A stretch of 64,000 bases of DNA from Hahella sp050299855 (lineage in GTDB: Bacteria > Pseudomonadota > Gammaproteobacteria > Pseudomonadales > Oleiphilaceae), in the NCBI GenBank assembly GCA_050299855.1, contig JBNKWQ010000007.1:1-64000 (forward strand). Direction: 5' to 3'. Positions within the stretch are counted from its first letter, which is position 1. Each line of letters starts with the position of its first letter. A program made the translations under genes and the position numbers. The notes below the pieces were generated by a model, which made no database searches, had not been told where the DNA came from, and saw only the letters and a list, made by a program, of their open reading frames with translations. Shown here in pieces: positions 7,029 to 15,010 of this stretch.

Positions 7029-8687
7029 CTACATACCTTGCACCTTTTCTGCGGCTCTCGCCACCCAAGATTCCAAAGCATCCTGCTCACTTTTTATTTT
7101 GTTATCAGGATGACCAAGATATTCACAAACGGTGGTTTTTTGGGAGTTAAACTTACGCTTCCAACTCATAGCATTAAGCCCTTCATCTTTATAGCTTGTC
7201 ATGAGTTCATCAAGAATTCTCAAGTATGTAGTTGTGGTGTCAGAAGCACGAAAGAACAGGGTAGAAAGACTCTCCGGCTCTACATCTCCATTTTTATTAG
7301 TTTTGCTCGTTAATTCAATTTCAAGTATTTGGATCGTCGTTGACTTATCACGTGTAATTTGTGCGTGACAATAACGTCGAAAGCGATCACCGACCAAGTG
7401 CTGGCTTCGGCAACGCTTTTTGGGGACATCACCTAATTGGCTTTCAATTTTCCAATTATAAGTATCTTCCAGCTTCTGTAGCATCGCTTGAAAGAACACT
7501 AACTTTTCAGGTGCATCAATGAGATCTGGCGAATCAAGATTATCAACATCTGCTCGAGGACCCTTTCCATGATCATTTCCCTCCTGCATGCTCGCCAGCT
7601 CTTCTGGTGGCTGCTCCTCCAGTTCATCTAGCTCTGGTTCAACACCGGGAGGAAGTGCTTTGACATGCCTCGGATTTCGTCTGGTATCAGGTTCAACATC
7701 AAAATTCAGACCGCTTCTGCCAAGTTTTACTTGGTACCTACGCTTGCTGGCTTTGGGTTTGTTTTCTGGATCAAGCTCTTTGATGTTTACTGGCGGAAGA
7801 TTCTTTTTTGGTGGCTTGCTGTCTTGCTTCTCCTCGGACTCTTTTTCAAGAAGGATGTCATCATCAGGGTGTGAAAAATAAACTATATCCAAATCAGGTG
7901 ATCTCAAACCCGAAATGGATCTGATTTCTCGGATGTAGACGTGGTTCCATTCATGCTCGCTACCAGTAAACCCGGCAATCGAGATTTCACAATTGCTAAG
8001 GTCTGGGGGAATGAAATCAAATGTCCAACGTTCTGCACCTTCAATATCAGTTGCATTACGATTAATGGTTTGAAATATCGAGCAGAAACTGCTTTCAACC
8101 TCTGAAACAAAAAATAGCCAGGCAAAAAATTTTCTATACTGCAAGCTATTCATATATCTGACAGGAATGTTCGAGGAGAGCTCAATTTCACCCACCCAAT
8201 CTTCCTCCTGAGCTTTACCTAATTGCCAAATATTGCCTTGGTATATGGCGGCACGAGTCACTTCGGAAGAATGGAAAAACAATATACGTGCTAGCTCGCT
8301 AACGGGTAACCAGTATGTCTTCTCACCACTGCAAATCCGGTAGATAAAACAGTTCTCAAACTGTTCAGAAAGTTCCTGAGAACGTTTTAGAGATTCTGGC
8401 AAATCCCTAAAATGTAATTTTTGCCACTCTAACCGCTCTGGCAATCTAATGGTTTCCGTCCAGCCCTGTACTTTGTTCTCTGTGGATGATCTTGGAAAGT
8501 GAGTCCCGGCAACCAAGGTCGGCAATAAATCTATGGGGAGCGCTTTACGAAAGTTTCCCTTCTCCTGCTTGTGGAAATAGCATACGACTCGCCAATCCTG
8601 TCCCGGCCTGCGGTACCAATCGCCAAGATGCAAAAGTTTCGACTCTTTCGGTATCCCTCGAATTCCAATTTCATCCACTTCACTCAT
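7029..8687 (-). CDS. tnsE: TnsE, Tn7-type target selector for replicating or mobile DNA
   Basis: This 552-aa protein is close to the 538 aa of Tn7 TnsE and is last in the tnsABCDE order. Recognisable TnsE features are the N-terminus (KLLHLGDWYRRPGQDWRV), the segment WLPVSELARILFF at about residues 126-138, matching the TnsE region (PQLELARSLF in Tn7) linked to sliding-clamp binding, and WTFDFIPPDL further on. Residues 275-400 are charged and Pro-rich, a likely linker. In Tn7, TnsE directs insertion into discontinuous DNA synthesis, favouring conjugal plasmids; that is family knowledge. The start lies 8 bp after the tnsD stop. Confidence 0.88.
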   Translation of the reverse strand: MSEVDEIGIRGIPKESKLLHLGDWYRRPGQDWRVVCYFHKQEKGNFRKALPIDLLPTLVAGTHFPRSSTENKVQGWTETIRLPERLEWQKLHFRDLPESLKRSQELSEQFENCFIYRICSGEKTYWLPVSELARILFFHSSEVTRAAIYQGNIWQLGKAQEEDWVGEIELSSNIPVRYMNSLQYRKFFAWLFFVSEVESSFCSIFQTINRNATDIEGAERWTFDFIPPDLSNCEISIAGFTGSEHEWNHVYIREIRSISGLRSPDLDIVYFSHPDDDILLEKESEEKQDSKPPKKNLPPVNIKELDPENKPKASKRRYQVKLGRSGLNFDVEPDTRRNPRHVKALPPGVEPELDELEEQPPEELASMQEGNDHGKGPRADVDNLDSPDLIDAPEKLVFFQAMLQKLEDTYNWKIESQLGDVPKKRCRSQHLVGDRFRRYCHAQITRDKSTTIQILEIELTSKTNKNGDVEPESLSTLFFRASDTTTTYLRILDELMTSYKDEGLNAMSWKRKFNSQKTTVCEYLGHPDNKIKSEQDALESWVARAAEKVQGM

Positions 8688-8695
8688 AGCTCGTT

Positions 8696-10228
8696 CTATT
8701 TTCCCTGACGTTCCAGATATTGAATTTCCTGTTCAATCTTTGGCGTGATCAAATCCTTGCGAATATTCGCAAGCCTTAGTAACCGCCACCGCTTTACTTC
8801 CAGATTGTGCTCTATGGTCTTTTGATAAGCCAACTTCAAGCGCAGCAGTTGGTAATCTTCCACTGATTCGGAATGCAATTCCAACCACTGTCTGGTCAAT
8901 GGCAAATCGTTTAGATGTTTCTCAATTGAGTTTGCCCGGGGCAGGGTTTTGATAAAAAGCGTCCGAGTCAGGCGTGGTCGATTTGTCTGACTTTGTAAAC
9001 TTTCAAGCGTGCCTTCTAAGCCTACAATATTGCGATCATCCCAAGCTGAGTAATCCACGTGATAGCGTGGCTTACTCGTTGATTCATTTTTTGGTCTATT
9101 GTTCATCAACCACTTAAAGTCATTTCGGTACAACCAAGCGTATAACGACCCACCTCCTGATAGAGTTCTCAATCCCTTTACTCCCAATAATGGATACTTC
9201 AATAGCAGTTCACACCACAATCTTCGGTGTATTTCTATTTCCTGTTTTGAAGCTTTTGTCGAGATCGAGCAAACGACAGAAGTCTGGGGCTCTACGGGAA
9301 GCCTCCTTACACTATGCAGCACCTCCGACATACTACTCTCCGGGACCAACACTGATAGCACTATCAAATGTCGAAGTGGATGGAACGATTTCCTGTGTTT
9401 TCTGAAGAGACTAACAAGCCAATTATCATCAGCTGATCCTGGCAAGTATTTTTCGAAGGACGAACCATTCCATTTCTGCTGTAGATAGTAATAAATATCG
9501 CGATGCTGAACCCGGCTCTTTTTAATAAAGCCAAGTTCATTAGCTAGATTTCGGTAAAAAAGCATCCATCGATTTGGGCCAAGCCCTTCGAGGTATGGTT
9601 TTTCCAGAAGCTCAGCATACATGCCGCACAATTTTCGCTCTTGAGAATTTATTGCAGCCTTACTTCCTGATCCAGCTTCACATTCTAAAGATGCGCTATG
9701 AAAAAAATGCTTTTCTCTTGGATGAAAGTTCACCGACGAAACTTCCAGGGCACAACTATGGCGGACACAGGATTCCAAGCCTGGTAATTGATGGATTCTC
9801 GACCAGTACATTTCACCTAACTCGGAGAGCTGCTCCTTAGCGCACTTAGGGCAATAGCGAAAGAAGTCTGGCTGCTTGACGGAACTGGCAGAAATTCCAG
9901 TTCTAGTGTGAATGTTACCTCCGGCTTCAGATGCCATTGAATGGCATACCTTGTCCGCCTGTGACTCTGAAAGAAAAGGAAGATAAATGGGGGCCAGGGT
10001 GTGCTTTCCGATAAGCCCATTAACGTTAGTTGACCAAATTGAGCTTAGGTTTTGAACTAGGTTATTCAGATGGCTAGGCAGATCAGGAATGGCCACGGCC
10101 GTTTGGGTGGCAAATACATCACGAATAACAGCTTTCTGATTGTTTTCCTGACCAGTGTGCTGTGCGTATCGTGCGATGCAGCTATAGAGCAATTCATCGT
10201 TGTAGGGAACTGGAAAGTAACCGAGCAT
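8696..10228 (-). CDS. tnsD: TnsD, TniQ-family attTn7 targeting protein
   Basis: I start this at the ATG at 10228, 1 bp beyond the tnsC TGA, because the product (510 aa) then begins MLGYFPVPYNDELLYS, matching Tn7 TnsD (508 aa, MRNFPVPYSNELIYS). Longer frames reach back into tnsC. The zinc-binding CCCH is visible as C126-x2-C129 (YCPKC) and C154-x2-H157 (CVRH), nearly the same positions as in Tn7. TnsD binds the 3' end of glmS and recruits TnsC, placing the element at attTn7; the insertion seen here fits that activity. The C-terminal half is the DNA-contacting region and varies more between elements. Confidence 0.92.
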   Translation of the reverse strand: MLGYFPVPYNDELLYSCIARYAQHTGQENNQKAVIRDVFATQTAVAIPDLPSHLNNLVQNLSSIWSTNVNGLIGKHTLAPIYLPFLSESQADKVCHSMASEAGGNIHTRTGISASSVKQPDFFRYCPKCAKEQLSELGEMYWSRIHQLPGLESCVRHSCALEVSSVNFHPREKHFFHSASLECEAGSGSKAAINSQERKLCGMYAELLEKPYLEGLGPNRWMLFYRNLANELGFIKKSRVQHRDIYYYLQQKWNGSSFEKYLPGSADDNWLVSLFRKHRKSFHPLRHLIVLSVLVPESSMSEVLHSVRRLPVEPQTSVVCSISTKASKQEIEIHRRLWCELLLKYPLLGVKGLRTLSGGGSLYAWLYRNDFKWLMNNRPKNESTSKPRYHVDYSAWDDRNIVGLEGTLESLQSQTNRPRLTRTLFIKTLPRANSIEKHLNDLPLTRQWLELHSESVEDYQLLRLKLAYQKTIEHNLEVKRWRLLRLANIRKDLITPKIEQEIQYLERQGK

Positions 10229-10229
10229 T

Positions 10230-11879
10230 TCACCCTGCCAGTAACTCCTGAATTGGGTAGGCGATACCTTTTTCCTGAATAACCTCATACATTGACCCTG
10301 ATTTGTCAGCATGCATCTTTCTAAGGTCATTTGAAGAGAGTTGTGCCCAGCTATTTCTACTTGTGTACACCGGCTTGGAATCAGGTTTGTCCCTGCCTTC
10401 AGGTTTCTCTTCCGTGTCCGTTAGAGCTGTTGTCGCTAGCTGAATAATCTGGATCAGCTTGAGATCCGGATCTTTCGCAAGAGCATCTGCAACCAAAGGC
10501 AGGGCAATGTCTTCGGCAATGCCCATTGACACTATCGTTTTAATTGCCGTATTTGCAATATTAGTCTCCGTTGGCTCACCAAGCTCTAACTTTTTGGTAT
10601 GTCCTAATGGCTTCGTTACGAGCTGGTTGACAGCATTGATCATATTGCTTTCAAATTTGGGGAATATTAGGTCGTTGCATTCTTCGATTTTATGGCGATT
10701 TCCAGAACGAAGGGCTTCAAGCATTGGTTTCACTATCGAAAATTCATCCTCGAAAACCTGCTCTATAAGTTCCGATGAAAGCCTTTCTTCTTCAGGTGTT
10801 CCAGCCAACAATATGGCACGAGACTGAGCGAGACAGAAAAGCTTCACTACTATGTCTGGTACACCCTGGCTCAACTCGTACAGCTTGTTTGTAAGCTGTT
10901 CGTCTCGCTCAACCTTGTGTTTCAACCATTGATACGGCCAAAGCTCAGTGAGGAAATCTTCCCAGCTTTCATCGAAAGGTAAGCGGTCCCACACCACACT
11001 ACCATCGCCACTGGCACGGCGCGCTTGCCGGAATTCACTGGCAAAAAGCCGCAACGCTTTAGGCGTACCGATTAAAACAACAGAGACCTCCACAACGTTA
11101 ACCAACGTCACTAAGAAGTTGATCATCTTTTTTTCGCCACCACTTTTAGCGAGGCTCATGTGCTGGAATTCATCAATAACGATCAAACCAATTGCATGGA
11201 TAAGGCATAGGTCTGCAACGTCTGCCATCATTTTGCCAATTGTAGGTCTACCCGATGCGTATTTGGCGCGGTAGTCAATATTTAATCTTCGGCCTAAAGC
11301 AATGAAGAAGCTCAAGCAGAAGTCCGAAAGCGAGCCATCGTGTGGGCAGTCGACTTTCAACCACGGCACTTGCAGCATGTGAAAATCAGGGTGGTAAATC
11401 ACGCGTGGATAGGTGTTGAGGACTAAATTTGTTGTTGTTGATTTTCCGGCGCCTGAGATTCCAGCGATCGTCATCGATGAAGCGGGAGAGTCGACTTCAT
11501 CATGAATGTAGGTCGTTAAGTCCTCTTTCTGAACCAGGTCCCGAACCGAATTTAGTTTCCGTTTAAACGTTGCGGTTTTGGGATTTCTATTTAGATAACT
11601 ACAGCGAATGAGTTTGGAAAGTTTCTGTTCTATAACAATATGGTTGGTTTGCGGAATAAAAAAATCGCGAGTTAAACGATGAATAGCATGAGTTCTAATG
11701 TGGCAGGGTAAATTTAGCTCCTCTGCCTGAAAATGTGGCCTTTTAGCCAGCGCCCTTGCAACAGCTACTGGACTCAGTATGGTCGGTAAAGCTGAAATTA
11801 GAGGGTTTTCGTTATATTCTGGTAACCCTTGGTTTTTGTATTCCGCTTCAGGAAAACGGGAGTCTTTTGAGTCACTCAT
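10230..11879 (-). CDS. tnsC: TnsC, AAA+ transposition regulator
   Basis: Of two nearby ATGs I chose 11879: a perfect AAGGAGG ends 9 nt before it, whereas the ATG at 11888 abuts that same sequence with no spacing. The product is 549 aa (Tn7 TnsC is 555). The Walker A GISGAGKST is at about 140-148 and the Walker B GLIVIDE at 231-237, followed by FQHM. TnsC links the target protein (TnsD or TnsE) to the TnsAB transposase and gives target immunity. Its start overlaps the tnsB stop by 8 bp, so expression is coupled. Confidence 0.92.
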   Translation of the reverse strand: MSDSKDSRFPEAEYKNQGLPEYNENPLISALPTILSPVAVARALAKRPHFQAEELNLPCHIRTHAIHRLTRDFFIPQTNHIVIEQKLSKLIRCSYLNRNPKTATFKRKLNSVRDLVQKEDLTTYIHDEVDSPASSMTIAGISGAGKSTTTNLVLNTYPRVIYHPDFHMLQVPWLKVDCPHDGSLSDFCLSFFIALGRRLNIDYRAKYASGRPTIGKMMADVADLCLIHAIGLIVIDEFQHMSLAKSGGEKKMINFLVTLVNVVEVSVVLIGTPKALRLFASEFRQARRASGDGSVVWDRLPFDESWEDFLTELWPYQWLKHKVERDEQLTNKLYELSQGVPDIVVKLFCLAQSRAILLAGTPEEERLSSELIEQVFEDEFSIVKPMLEALRSGNRHKIEECNDLIFPKFESNMINAVNQLVTKPLGHTKKLELGEPTETNIANTAIKTIVSMGIAEDIALPLVADALAKDPDLKLIQIIQLATTALTDTEEKPEGRDKPDSKPVYTSRNSWAQLSSNDLRKMHADKSGSMYEVIQEKGIAYPIQELLAG

Positions 11880-13977
11880 CCGCGTCATCCTCCTTAAGCA
11901 GGTCCTTTAGGCGCGTCGGTAGCTTGAAGCCTTTTTGCCCTGATGTACCTCCATGGATAGGCGTAACTGTCGCTGTATGGCTATCAACAGGAGTTTTCCT
12001 ATCTGCAGTTTTCTTGTTCCGTTCGTACTGCCTTTCGATTCGTTTGTTATCATTGATTCCTTTTACTCTTTTCGCTTTCTCCGCTTTTGAATATGTGGGC
12101 TGCTGCTGTTTTGATTCGTCCTTAATTTGTTGTAAATCACTGACTAAGTTCACTGAACCAGAACGTTTCTTCAATTTCGATGTGGCAGCCACGTCAAGGC
12201 GCATATCTTGGGTGATCCATAGCTCCCAAACAGTGATATCTGCATAGGCTCGGCTGCGTGCAGTTAAATTTGCGGGAATAAATTCAAGGTAGGAATCGGA
12301 GGGCCTGAGATAAATCACGTTTGTGCTATACAAATCATAAGCTACCGTAACTGTTTTCGGACCACGATAGTTTTCTTCGAACCAGCCCCAATCCAGTGCT
12401 TGCTTGCAGCTATAGTAGCAACCAAACAGCTTTAAGCCGTACTCTGTTACTGTTGCGTTTGTGTGCGGTAACAAGTTTATCTTTACTAATTGAGGATCAG
12501 GTCTTCTCAAAAGGCCAGTTCTGTACTCTATACCCCAATTCCAAAGTATAAGTGGATTTGCCGGTAGACTTTTGGGGACATCAGAATCGATGTCGTAAGT
12601 ACTCACCACATGATCATTGTTGTAATGCAGAACGATCTTTATGATCATCTTTGTAAATTCTTTTAAGGTAAGCATTCCATCCTGACGATAATCATTCCCA
12701 TGACGCTTTTTACCAATAGGATCCTTGGTTACGTAACCTTCAACAAAAGGCTTCATTTTGGTCTGAATGGTTCTGAAATATCTCTCTACGACCCCTTTCC
12801 AGTCAGCTCTATAGGCCGGTGTGTTCTGAATATCTACATGGAACGACTTACTTAATACATCTGCATGTCGACCAAGCATTTCGCCTCTGTCGCCAATTAA
12901 ATTCTCGGGTAAACCTTCCATCGGCCAAAGGTCTGAGGTGATTTCGACACCATACTCTGCACAGTAGGCAACTTTATCCGCCATTGCATTACCAAGGGCC
13001 TCCATCGCACTCACCCAGGATGCATTTTCAAGGCCTACATACATTCCTACAATTGCTCGGCTGAAAACATCTACCACGAAGTACATAGTTGGGCGGCCAA
13101 TGATTTCTGTACGATCTTGTTCGGAGGTAAGATAAACGTCAGCAACAGTTGCATCGATTTGATATAAATAGCCAGGGCCTGGCACTTCCGCAGTTGACGT
13201 ACCGAGACTCGGGCTGAAGTCCTTCAGGTAGTTGATTTCACCTTCTCGTTTCCTGGTAACCTCAATAGAGGTGTATTCTTTTTGATAGAAATACTTAAAC
13301 TGACGTTCTGTAGGCACATTGATCAAATCTTCTGGAGAAGCTGGGATTTTCACGCCGTAGGAGATAAGCAATTGATTGTAGGCATAATCGAATTCGTATT
13401 TACCTTCGTTTAACAGGCACTTTTCTATAACGACCCTGAATAGTGACTTAATCCCGTCGGTAATGGGAACACCTTCACCAGGGCTTCGAGTACGAATCCG
13501 GCCATTTCGTTTGCCCTCAAAGCTCTTAGGCTTACCGGACCCACCACAACGGTCATAACGGCCATTTAAAGCGTTTTTACACATACCGAACTGCCAATAT
13601 CGACGCAGCCACCTGTAAACCGTTTGCTTTGTTGCTCCCGTTTCCTCTAAAACTCCATTTAATAGCTCGCCGCGCGTTTTTCGTTGATAGATTTCAGGTT
13701 CAGCCTTTATTGCATCTTTAATTGCAGTCCATGCTTTTTCTTGTACAGCTTCAGCTTTTGATCCTTTTTTAGAGGGAGTCATACTGACATTTAGATATGG
13801 ATCGGTGATAGCCTTAAGATCAGCCCTAGCTAATAGGTGTTCGAAATCAGATTTTGAGGCAATTTGTGGAAGAGCCCCTTCATCATCAATATCGATCCAG
13901 AAAACAGCTTGTCGGTTACTCCACAGGATTCTTATTCGCCTCTGATCCCACGAATACACATCGTTAGGCATGAACAT
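11872..13977 (-). CDS. tnsB: TnsB, DDE transposase
   Basis: This is a 701-aa protein (702 in Tn7). I use the ATG at 13977, which has AAGGA 8 nt upstream and overlaps the tnsA end; a TTG two codons earlier is possible. The DDE triad is visible: D275 (YQIDATVADVYL), D363 (NLIGDRGEML) and E398 (GVVERYFRTIQ), with the 34-residue D-E spacing of retroviral-type integrases. Residues 100-130 hold an HTH (TKQTVYRWLRRYW). The Lys/Arg-rich C-terminus (about 620-700) contacts TnsC in Tn7. TnsB binds the end repeats and cuts the 3' ends. Confidence 0.94.
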   Translation of the reverse strand: MFMPNDVYSWDQRRIRILWSNRQAVFWIDIDDEGALPQIASKSDFEHLLARADLKAITDPYLNVSMTPSKKGSKAEAVQEKAWTAIKDAIKAEPEIYQRKTRGELLNGVLEETGATKQTVYRWLRRYWQFGMCKNALNGRYDRCGGSGKPKSFEGKRNGRIRTRSPGEGVPITDGIKSLFRVVIEKCLLNEGKYEFDYAYNQLLISYGVKIPASPEDLINVPTERQFKYFYQKEYTSIEVTRKREGEINYLKDFSPSLGTSTAEVPGPGYLYQIDATVADVYLTSEQDRTEIIGRPTMYFVVDVFSRAIVGMYVGLENASWVSAMEALGNAMADKVAYCAEYGVEITSDLWPMEGLPENLIGDRGEMLGRHADVLSKSFHVDIQNTPAYRADWKGVVERYFRTIQTKMKPFVEGYVTKDPIGKKRHGNDYRQDGMLTLKEFTKMIIKIVLHYNNDHVVSTYDIDSDVPKSLPANPLILWNWGIEYRTGLLRRPDPQLVKINLLPHTNATVTEYGLKLFGCYYSCKQALDWGWFEENYRGPKTVTVAYDLYSTNVIYLRPSDSYLEFIPANLTARSRAYADITVWELWITQDMRLDVAATSKLKKRSGSVNLVSDLQQIKDESKQQQPTYSKAEKAKRVKGINDNKRIERQYERNKKTADRKTPVDSHTATVTPIHGGTSGQKGFKLPTRLKDLLKEDDADE

Positions 13978-14866
13978 ATTCAATATCCTTAGCTAACCAA
14001 TAATCTGAGGTTTTAATGTCCTTCGCTTTCAAACTTGTATGCAGTTGATTGTGTATATCCCATTGAAATGCGTTTTGTGCAGCCAGGTGCCTGAAATACT
14101 GAAGGTTTGATCCAGGCTTTAAACCCAACTTGGCATCTAGCTCTTTAAGCGGCACTGCGAGCTTTTCTTCAGGGTTCGCATCCAGTACCTGAACAATACT
14201 TTCGAAAGCCTGGTTTCTCTCCCTTTCTTCAAGGTCATAACTATGCATGTGAGGGGCAAGCCAGCGAATGTTCTTTACTGATACAACAGGAACCTCATGC
14301 TCCGTAAAAATATACCATTCGATTCCTTCCCCCTCCCAATAACGCCGCTCAAGCTCCAGCTTTTCAATGGTGCGCTCGTCTTCTAAATCTTGTGCATACT
14401 TTACGCAAATTGCTTGGCTGGAATGCTGATTCTTTATTTGAAAATCTACCAACAAATCAGTCGTCATCACTTGGAGGACACCTTTATAAGCAGGATGCTT
14501 AACGCCCAGTCTATTCGCGATATTTATTGTGGCTTCTGGATTAAGAGGAAACTGTTCGCGAATATCCATGACAGCTGATTGCCAATCGAAGAGAAGGAAT
14601 GCAGCTAGTTCTAGATCAGACAGTAAATGGACCACACGATTGTGAGTTAATGCAGGCCTGCGATGTACACGCCCTTTGCTTGGCACATCTCTAACAGTGA
14701 GGAAAGGCTTATAATCTTTACCAAATCCTTGGCCTCGTTTTTCTTTTTGTAGGCGCCTAAGGATAGCAGGCTCTAAAAGCCCTGTGACTTCCCGTGTATA
14801 GGGACATAGAAATGAAGAGGTTCGACTCATTTGGAGTGCCCAAGCTACACCAGTTTTACCTAGCAT
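13964..14866 (-). CDS. tnsA: TnsA, endonuclease subunit of the Tn7-type transposase
   Basis: This is a 300-aa protein (273 in Tn7) with an N-terminal extension. The ATG at 14866 has GGAG about 10 nt upstream; ATG 14830 is a weaker alternative that would give 288 aa. The restriction-enzyme-like catalytic residues match Tn7 TnsA: E86 (SDLELAAFL), D137 (MTTDLLVD) and K156 (AICVK). RGQGFGKDYKPFLTVRDVPS and ERTIEKLELERRYW are also conserved. TnsA cuts the 5' ends, so together with TnsB it gives cut-and-paste movement. The C-terminal domain (about 200-300) binds TnsC. The gene begins only 17 bp from the innermost end repeat, so TnsB binding could repress it. Confidence 0.93.
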   Translation of the reverse strand: MLGKTGVAWALQMSRTSSFLCPYTREVTGLLEPAILRRLQKEKRGQGFGKDYKPFLTVRDVPSKGRVHRRPALTHNRVVHLLSDLELAAFLLFDWQSAVMDIREQFPLNPEATINIANRLGVKHPAYKGVLQVMTTDLLVDFQIKNQHSSQAICVKYAQDLEDERTIEKLELERRYWEGEGIEWYIFTEHEVPVVSVKNIRWLAPHMHSYDLEERERNQAFESIVQVLDANPEEKLAVPLKELDAKLGLKPGSNLQYFRHLAAQNAFQWDIHNQLHTSLKAKDIKTSDYWLAKDIEYVHA

Positions 14867-14882
14867 AGCTCAGAAGCTCCAA

Positions 14883-14948
14883 AGTATGATAGTTTTTTGT
14901 CTAGTATGATACTTTTTTGTAAGTATGATACTTTTTTGTCAATCTACA
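14883..14948 (-). repeat. Tn7-like right end with three TnsB-type sites
   Basis: Three near-identical 18-bp units, AGTATGATACTTTTTTGT on the plus strand, lie at 14883-14900 (two mismatches), 14903-14920 and 14922-14939, spaced 19-20 bp. On the minus strand they read ACAAAAAAGTATCATACT, close to the Tn7 TnsB site core GACAATAAAGTCTTAAACT. The terminal bases on that strand are TGTAGATTGACA, starting at 14948 with the TGT of Tn7 ends. Tn7 right ends usually have four overlapping sites; I see three clear ones. Confidence 0.85.
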
Positions 14949-15010
14949 ATTGCTGCCGCCCAGCCTTGGCTATTACTCCACCGTCACTGATTTTGCCAGG
15001 TTACGAGGTT
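14949..15010. other. attTn7 target region: glmS 3' end and 24-bp spacer
   Basis: The glmS stop codon is at 14973-14975 and the element ends at 14948, leaving 24 bp between. TnsD of Tn7 binds roughly the last 35 bp of glmS and directs insertion about 25 bp downstream. ATTGC (14949-14953) should be one copy of the 5-bp target duplication; the other copy would be at the left end outside the window. Confidence 0.75.

Larger units (their letters stand above)
1..14948. mobile_element. Tn7-like transposon, glmS-proximal part (right end resolved, left end outside window)
   Basis: The sequence shows a complete tnsABCDE set transcribed away from glmS, and a right end with three tandem TnsB-type sites finishing in ACA at 14948. 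This matches canonical Tn7: the right end is next to glmS, tnsA is closest to that end, and insertion falls about 25 bp past the glmS stop. I found no second copy of the end repeats in 1-6500, so the left end and the other copy of the 5-bp target duplication should be upstream of the window. The cargo seen here includes a candidate conflict operon at 382-5820. That the element is mobile today is inferred from the intact-looking genes, not shown. Confidence 0.9.

Noticed and set aside
10231..10330. Longer tnsD start at 10330
   Set aside because: It reads into tnsC and lacks TnsD similarity; the ATG at 10228 aligns with Tn7 TnsD.
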